From Chrysopilus asiliformis (taxonomy: Eukaryota; Arthropoda; Insecta; Diptera; Rhagionidae), in contig OZ035961.1 in assembly GCA_964034945.1 (NCBI GenBank), forward strand, positions 10,656,001 through 10,720,000: a DNA stretch of 64,000 bases. The letters run 5' to 3'. The position numbers and the translations under genes are program-made. The notes under the pieces were generated by a model, which made no database searches, had not been told where the DNA came from, and saw nothing but the letters and a program-made list of their open reading frames with translations. Shown here in pieces: positions 58,860-64,000 of the stretch (position 1 is the stretch's first letter; every line of letters begins with the position of its first letter).

Positions 58860-59100
58860 TTGTAGAAATACCGATAAAGAGAAATGCGCAGCATGCAAAA
58901 TCTTTTGAAACACAGACGTCATTTGTGGAAAATCGTTAAAAAAATGCGCTGCAGGCGAGAAAACTGTAATTTACAACAACCTCAGTCAAAGATATTAATT
59001 TTTCTTTCATATTTAGTAATGATTTTTTTTAGCATTTGGTAAATTATAGCACTGAAATGGAAAATCCGGTACAAAAAGTTAGTTTCCGGGACGCTGAGGG
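58860..59100 (-). mobile_element. hAT-like transposon fragment
   Basis: In reverse orientation it contains GTCCCGGAAACTAACTTTTT and, further in, GCCTGCAGCGCATTTTTTTA, the order found in the other family members. The outermost terminus is missing. It runs into a short GACA run near 59,100. Confidence 0.45.
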
Positions 59101-59284
59101 AGACAGGCAGACATACACACAAACCCATTATGTAATCGATGTAAAAAATATTTATTTGAGCAATCTCACCTTTCCAAGGGGCACGGCTTTCCTATTCCTG
59201 CCCTTACGTGCGGGCGCCTATGGCTGAATGTCCGTATGAAAGGTTTTATTGTGATTATACCCGTATGGTGAAACCAAAGGGTAT
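59101..59284. other. unannotated
   Basis: Short interval between two repeats. GTGATTATACCCGTATGGTG and GGGTATATAACTTTGCC may belong to the following repeat. Confidence 0.4.
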
Positions 59285-59810
59285 ATAACTTTGCCTTACC
59301 GTTTGGAACGCCAAGATCCCGTCATCACACATAAAAATGAATTACACCAGTGTGTTTAGAATGATAAAAATAATTAATTTCTGCATGTCCGTCCGTCTGT
59401 CCGTCTGTCCGTCTGTCTGTGGCGCGGATTGCGGGCGCTAGAGACTTGAAATTTTGCGCAGATCCGTTTTTCGTAAAATGCGAGGCTAAGTTCGTTAATG
59501 GGCAAAAATGGACCATTAGGGGGGGTACCCCCCATACGAACGAAAACGGTTTTTGTGAATATCTCGAAAACGGTGCATCTTATCAAAAAAGTCTAAGAAC
59601 AAAAGTTATTTAGGATATGATTCTACATAAAACTCCCATACATAAAAATCCGATTGGAACAAATTTTAAAAAATTTTATTGGAAAGTTTGACTTCAAAGT
59701 GGAATTTTGGTACAACTGTTCGAATTTTGATACGAATATCACCATACGGGTCTCCAATGATTGCCAGATTGGCAATTATAGCTTTTGTTATGTTTTTTAT
59801 ATTGTTTCAT
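59285..59810 (-). repeat. family gamma interspersed repeat with GTCC/GTCT array
   Basis: The reverse complement aligns with 29530-29830 block by block: the AATTGCCAATCTGGCAATCA block, the GGATTTTTATGTATGGGAGT block, the TTTTTGATAAGATGCACCG block and GGGGGGTACCCCCC. Beyond these it has a GTCC/GTCT array (59388-59420), as in 40770-41035. Frames on both strands through it are repeat translation. Confidence 0.7.
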
Positions 59811-61330
59811 GTCAAAATCGTTGCAAATTAAGTTTTCCTTCACAAACTTTGCTATAAATTTTAGTCTGCGGCAGTGTGTCCTTTATTTTGTGAATCTCTA
59901 ATTTTTCAGAATTTTTTTTTACTCACTAGTTGTTAAAATAAAAAAATAAATAAAAAATAAATGAAATAAAATGAAAGTAAATTAATTTAAAAAAAAAAAA
60001 AATAAAAATTCATTTTGCTGACAATATAAATATAAAACCAATCACTTTGCCGTATTCGTCGCCTCCATGGAATGTTGTAATTAACTGTAAAATAAAAATT
60101 TCTTAAATAGATAACAACTTGCATCATGATGAATTATTTGTTTTTATTTCCTTGGAAATTTTTTATCATTTTACTATGGCGTATAGCCCAAAGAAACACC
60201 TACATAATTGAATATTTCGAATTCTAATTACCGTTTGGATCATAACAAATTAATTTTTTGATAAAAGCGGCTTTTGTCGGTTTCAAGGTCTGCTTCCAAA
60301 AAAAAACCCCCCCGATTCCATAGTCTTCAACTTAAAGAGCGTTACGAAAAAAACGGAAGTCACATTTAAAAGAAAATTATAATCAAAGCTTATCGCACCT
60401 TTAAATCAATGGATTTGAAATCTTCTCGCTTCTTTTAGACCCTAATTTAAAAATTTAATTTCCAAAAAAGCAGTCTATGAGCGTACGAGTAGAATGGTGA
60501 CAACAAGAAGTCTATCATCTGGTTCAGACAAAATACTTGGGCCCGAAGAAAGTTAGGAGACAACAAATAATGGCAGGTTGATAGAATAGCGATTTTCCAC
60601 AGCATTTATTGGACAGAATGGTGTATGCAAATTAGGTATAGACCTTTGGATTCTATTAGAAAATTGGTAACGCTGAGTTCTACAGGTACTTTGGTAGAGT
60701 GTGATGTTTAGAGGGCAGATATTCTAATGTATTGGAAGCGCCTTCATTTTTTCCGATCTGTTTCTTCTCAAGATTAAAGGTAACATGGAAGCAGCACCTC
60801 CATGTTAAAGTTTATATTTAGTTTTTTGGCATTTTTCTTGTTTGCTTCGACGTCTCAGACAAGATCATCGACGAGATAATACTTTTATTCGGATGCTAAT
60901 TTATTCCGATCATTATCGGCAGATGTTACTTTTAATTAGCCGCTAAGACCTTAACACACAAGTGCCAGTCAAGTTGACCATTTTATAAATACACGAGCAT
61001 AGTTGTGTTTGCTTACAATATGTGACCAGTAAACCTCCCTCATTCTATACACGATCTTTTAGCGAAAAAAATTTAACATTTAACGAGGAAGCGATGAAAT
61101 TGACTGGGATTTTATTACACAATGCGGGGGCAAATTAGGGATTTCTGTAGAACCCCTTTCCAGTTAAAATCATCAAATCCTTTTGACGTCCATAAATAAT
61201 TTGCACCTATTCATAATCCTGAATGCATTTCGGAGACTCTGATAAACTCATATTTAGTTCGATTGAATTGTTTTGCGATATCTGATTATATTTTAAAACT
61301 TTTGACATCTGCCTGGGATTACGAAAATCC
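59811..61330. other. unannotated AT-rich stretch
   Basis: No gene, RNA or repeat family is recognisable. Homopolymer-rich tracts occur near 59,990 and 60,298. Confidence 0.5.
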
Positions 61331-61594
61331 TTAAAATTTCAGTAAATGACAGCCGAAAATGTGACCAGCCAGCCAGGCAGCATTCAGTTTAAGTCTAAGA
61401 ATCCGAATATTGGCAAAACGCAAGGTAGGGTCTTTGGACCTGTCTCGTTTAACTACTTTGAATTCGGAAAGACCAAGCATAGCGGATGACCGGACGCATC
61501 GTCGTGGATTTTGCCTCAAGGTATCATCTATAAAGACGCTGGCTGGAACATATTTTCGATGAATTTTGGTGTGAACGTACCAGCAGGGTGCCAT
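61331..61594. other. weak candidate exon, strand undecided
   Basis: On the plus strand an acceptor-like ttaaaatttcag is followed by an ATG at 61346, 26 codons (MTAENVTSQPGSIQFKSKNP...) and a CAAG/GTAGGG donor-like site at 61425. The frame would continue to a stop at 61487-61489. On the minus strand an ATG in a good context (AACAACATGG) opens 87 codons (61594 down to 61331). I recognise neither product. The patch is less AT-rich than its surroundings. At most one reading can be right and both may be chance. Confidence 0.2.
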
Positions 61595-63730
61595 GTTGTT
61601 GATTTATTTTGAAAGTTCGATTTGATTGACACCTTTTTCAAGTCCATCATATGCCGGCCAATTGAAGCTGGATAGAGATTTATAAACTTTCGGCTCCTCT
61701 GCCCACATGCTGTGACTACTGATAAGATTTTTAGTCAGATTTGATGGCTTGTCGTCTAACACTTAATGGCTATATACATGTAACCGATTGATATTTGATT
61801 TGCAATTATGTAAAGTGGCACCTATATTATTTTTTTTTATATCCATAGCCGAAGCAATGATGAATATTATGATGATGTGCGAAGGTGTGATTTGACAAAA
61901 TCAACGAACGAAAGAATTTGCAAATGAAATAAATTATAATAAATCTACTCATAGACTGGATGGACTGGACAGTCTCATGTATCAGATTTCATTTTATATG
62001 AGTTAAATTGTGTTTTATTTTTATTGCAAAATAAAATGGCAGCAGGAATGTATTTTAAAGCGGTTATTGAAATATTTTCAATGGATAGCAATATATATTT
62101 TCGATGTATTTAAACGTTAAGTCAACGACCCACCTATTTAAAATGAAGAAAATCTTAATTTACATACTTTTATCCAGCAGATTAGGTCACGTCTTCTTCA
62201 TGTTTTGTGTGTCAATTAGTACTGCTTTGAGCGTAATGCTTGATTCTAATACCCACCATTTAAGGTATCTAATGTGCCATAAAATTATCTCTTTTACCTT
62301 AATTTAAAGTGTACAACAAACATGAGCTCCTATAACAGGTATGAAATTGGGTTTTGTAGTGGATTTATTTGAATATAAATTCAAATTGTTGAACAAGTGG
62401 AAGAAAAATGTTTTATTTTTTTCTAAAACTCGGATTAAATTTTAAAAAATTTGATACAAAAAGACCATATTTTACTACAAAAAAGTGAGAAACTGATAAT
62501 TTCCTCCCTCTGTCAAAAAATTAGGAACCCTTAAAAAAATTAGTCTTATACCTCTATTTCTCGATTTTTTAAAGATTTTTTTTAAGATTTTTGTACTGTA
62601 ACTACAATTTTTCCCTCAAGTTTAAAACTCATTCCAATTTTTTTTTTAATTCAACAACCAACCATTTTAATCTTCGACTTAATAAACTTTAAGCCTCTCA
62701 ATAACGTTTCTTATCATTGAAATTCCATCGTCTTCAACAACTATAAAAGAAGAAGTACTGCATCGACATCTCCATAAACCTAAATATCGTAGGTTTTATT
62801 TAAAACGTGCCAGAACATGCAATAGTTACAAATTTGATTGTGTGAATCCGATACGAGCCCTTCGTAAATGTCCCAAAGCGTGTGTAATAAATGCATAAGA
62901 AAATAATTACATAAACTGGAATAGGTGACTTTTGGAGGCGATGTTATAAGAAGGTAGGAAACCAATAGCACATTTTAAAACCAACAAACATTTGTGAAAA
63001 CAAAACTTCGGGACACTTTTCTATTTTGTTGCCATCGTCATTGACTAAACGTTGGAAGAATCCCTTTTCCGTTTCAAATGCGACCATTTTGTGGAGGGAA
63101 AATCAAAGAGAGAAAAAAAGAAATTAGATTGAATTGCAAGAAAGAAAGATTTCCCTTGGTTGAAAACAAGGCATGCGTGCCAACTAGAAAATAGATTCAT
63201 TCATCACGATTTCACATGCAAATGGACGTGCATCTCAAATATAGGAAATTTTAACCACTGCACTGGAAGTGGGATACAATATAGGATTAGGTAGATGTTG
63301 AACTCATACAATTCCGTTGGCAAACATTGGAATTGTCGATAGGAAAACGGCCAACATATGAACTGTGAAGGCAGTAGAAAAATCCAAAAAACTAACAACA
63401 TTGAAATAAATTAAGTGTTTTTCCTGAGTTTATTGTTGTGGCATCGAGATTTCGGGAATGATATAAAAAGAGACATACACGAAGATTCTTAATTTCACAG
63501 TAAACGACGTTTTTTAGACTATTGCGTGAATAAAAAGTGTCATTTTTGTTCTCAATTTAGTAGATACAATTTTTCCGAGAAATCAAGTGTTTTGAAATAT
63601 TTCTTTTTGAAAGTTTATGTAAAAGTTTTAATGCCCAAAAGCAAAACAAACCGGTATAGGGGCAGAAGTAGAGATAGATATTGAGAAATAGAAAACAGAT
63701 TGAAAGGAAATAGTGGAGGAGCGAAGGAGG
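61595..63730. other. unannotated AT-rich stretch
   Basis: No gene, RNA or repeat family is recognisable. It leads into the heptamer satellite through a purine-rich transition. Confidence 0.5.
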
Positions 63731-64000
63731 AGAGATGAGAGACGAGAGATGAGAGACGAGAGATGAGAGATGAGAGATGAGAGATGAGAGATGAGAGATG
63801 AGAGATGAGAGATGAGAGATGAGAGATGTGAGATGAGAGATGAGAGATGAGAGACGAGAGACGAGAGACGAGAGACGAGAGACGAGAGACGAGAGACGAG
63901 AGACGAGAGACGAGAAATGAGAGATGAGAGACGAGAGAAGAGAGACGTGAGCCGAGAGACGGGAGACGAGAGACGAGAGACGAGAGACGAGAGACGAGAG
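63731..64000 (+). repeat. GAGAYGA heptamer minisatellite, continues past window
   Basis: About 38 units of GAGATGA or GAGACGA in tandem, with a few variants, run to the last base of the window. T-type units dominate from 63763 to about 63850 and C-type units from about 63853 to 63910 and again near the end, so variants are clustered in blocks as expected from local duplication. Each unit junction contains GAGAG. Confidence 0.95.

Overview
The window looks like gene-poor, strongly AT-rich nuclear DNA of an arthropod, most likely an insect. It holds many small inverted-repeat transposons, tRNA-derived SINE-like repeats, degenerate GACA/GTCT-tailed repeats and the C-terminal tail of a LINE. I see no bacterial, organellar or viral gene organisation. 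The species cannot be named from what is here. I found no protein-coding gene I would defend. The longest open frames are short, several lack an ATG, many overlap repeats, and their number is about what chance gives in this much AT-rich DNA. It is most easily read as an intergenic gene desert or part of a very large intron.

Layout. 0-5 kb: a hAT-like fragment, a 1.23-kb inverted-repeat element carrying a SINE (613-1842), a GACA-tailed repeat, a 384-bp MITE, a possible pogo-like MITE and a 26-bp tandem array. 5-13 kb: mostly unique DNA with a hAT-like terminus (7.5 kb), a 103-bp MITE (9.0 kb), a LINE C-terminal relic (9.3-9.45 kb) and a piggyBac-like MITE (12.3 kb). 16.9-17.9 kb: three inverted-repeat elements nested one inside another. 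19.0 kb: a second piggyBac-like MITE. 22-31 kb: GACA/GTCT repeats, a second copy of the 384-bp MITE, a 150-bp-arm inverted repeat, and a repeat with two tandem TATA-like boxes. 35-38 kb: a MITE split by a SINE fragment with a 23-G run, then a fold-back element and repeat fragments. 44.5 kb: another fold-back. 46-49 kb: degenerate repeats. 50.3 kb: a flawless 74-bp palindrome. 54.3-54.8 kb: a compound SINE. 56.4-57.3 kb: an inverted-repeat element with a MITE inside it. 58.7-59.8 kb: transposon fragments. 63.7 kb to the end: a GAGAYGA heptamer satellite that runs off the window.

What ties the window together is transposition. Several element families share termini while differing internally, which suggests mobilisation by transposases encoded elsewhere. 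Insertions repeatedly landed inside older insertions. Four strong hairpins (28.9, 37.2, 44.5 and 50.3 kb) would give long double-stranded RNA if transcribed. Superfamily names are inferences from target-site duplications and terminal motifs, since no transposase gene is present.
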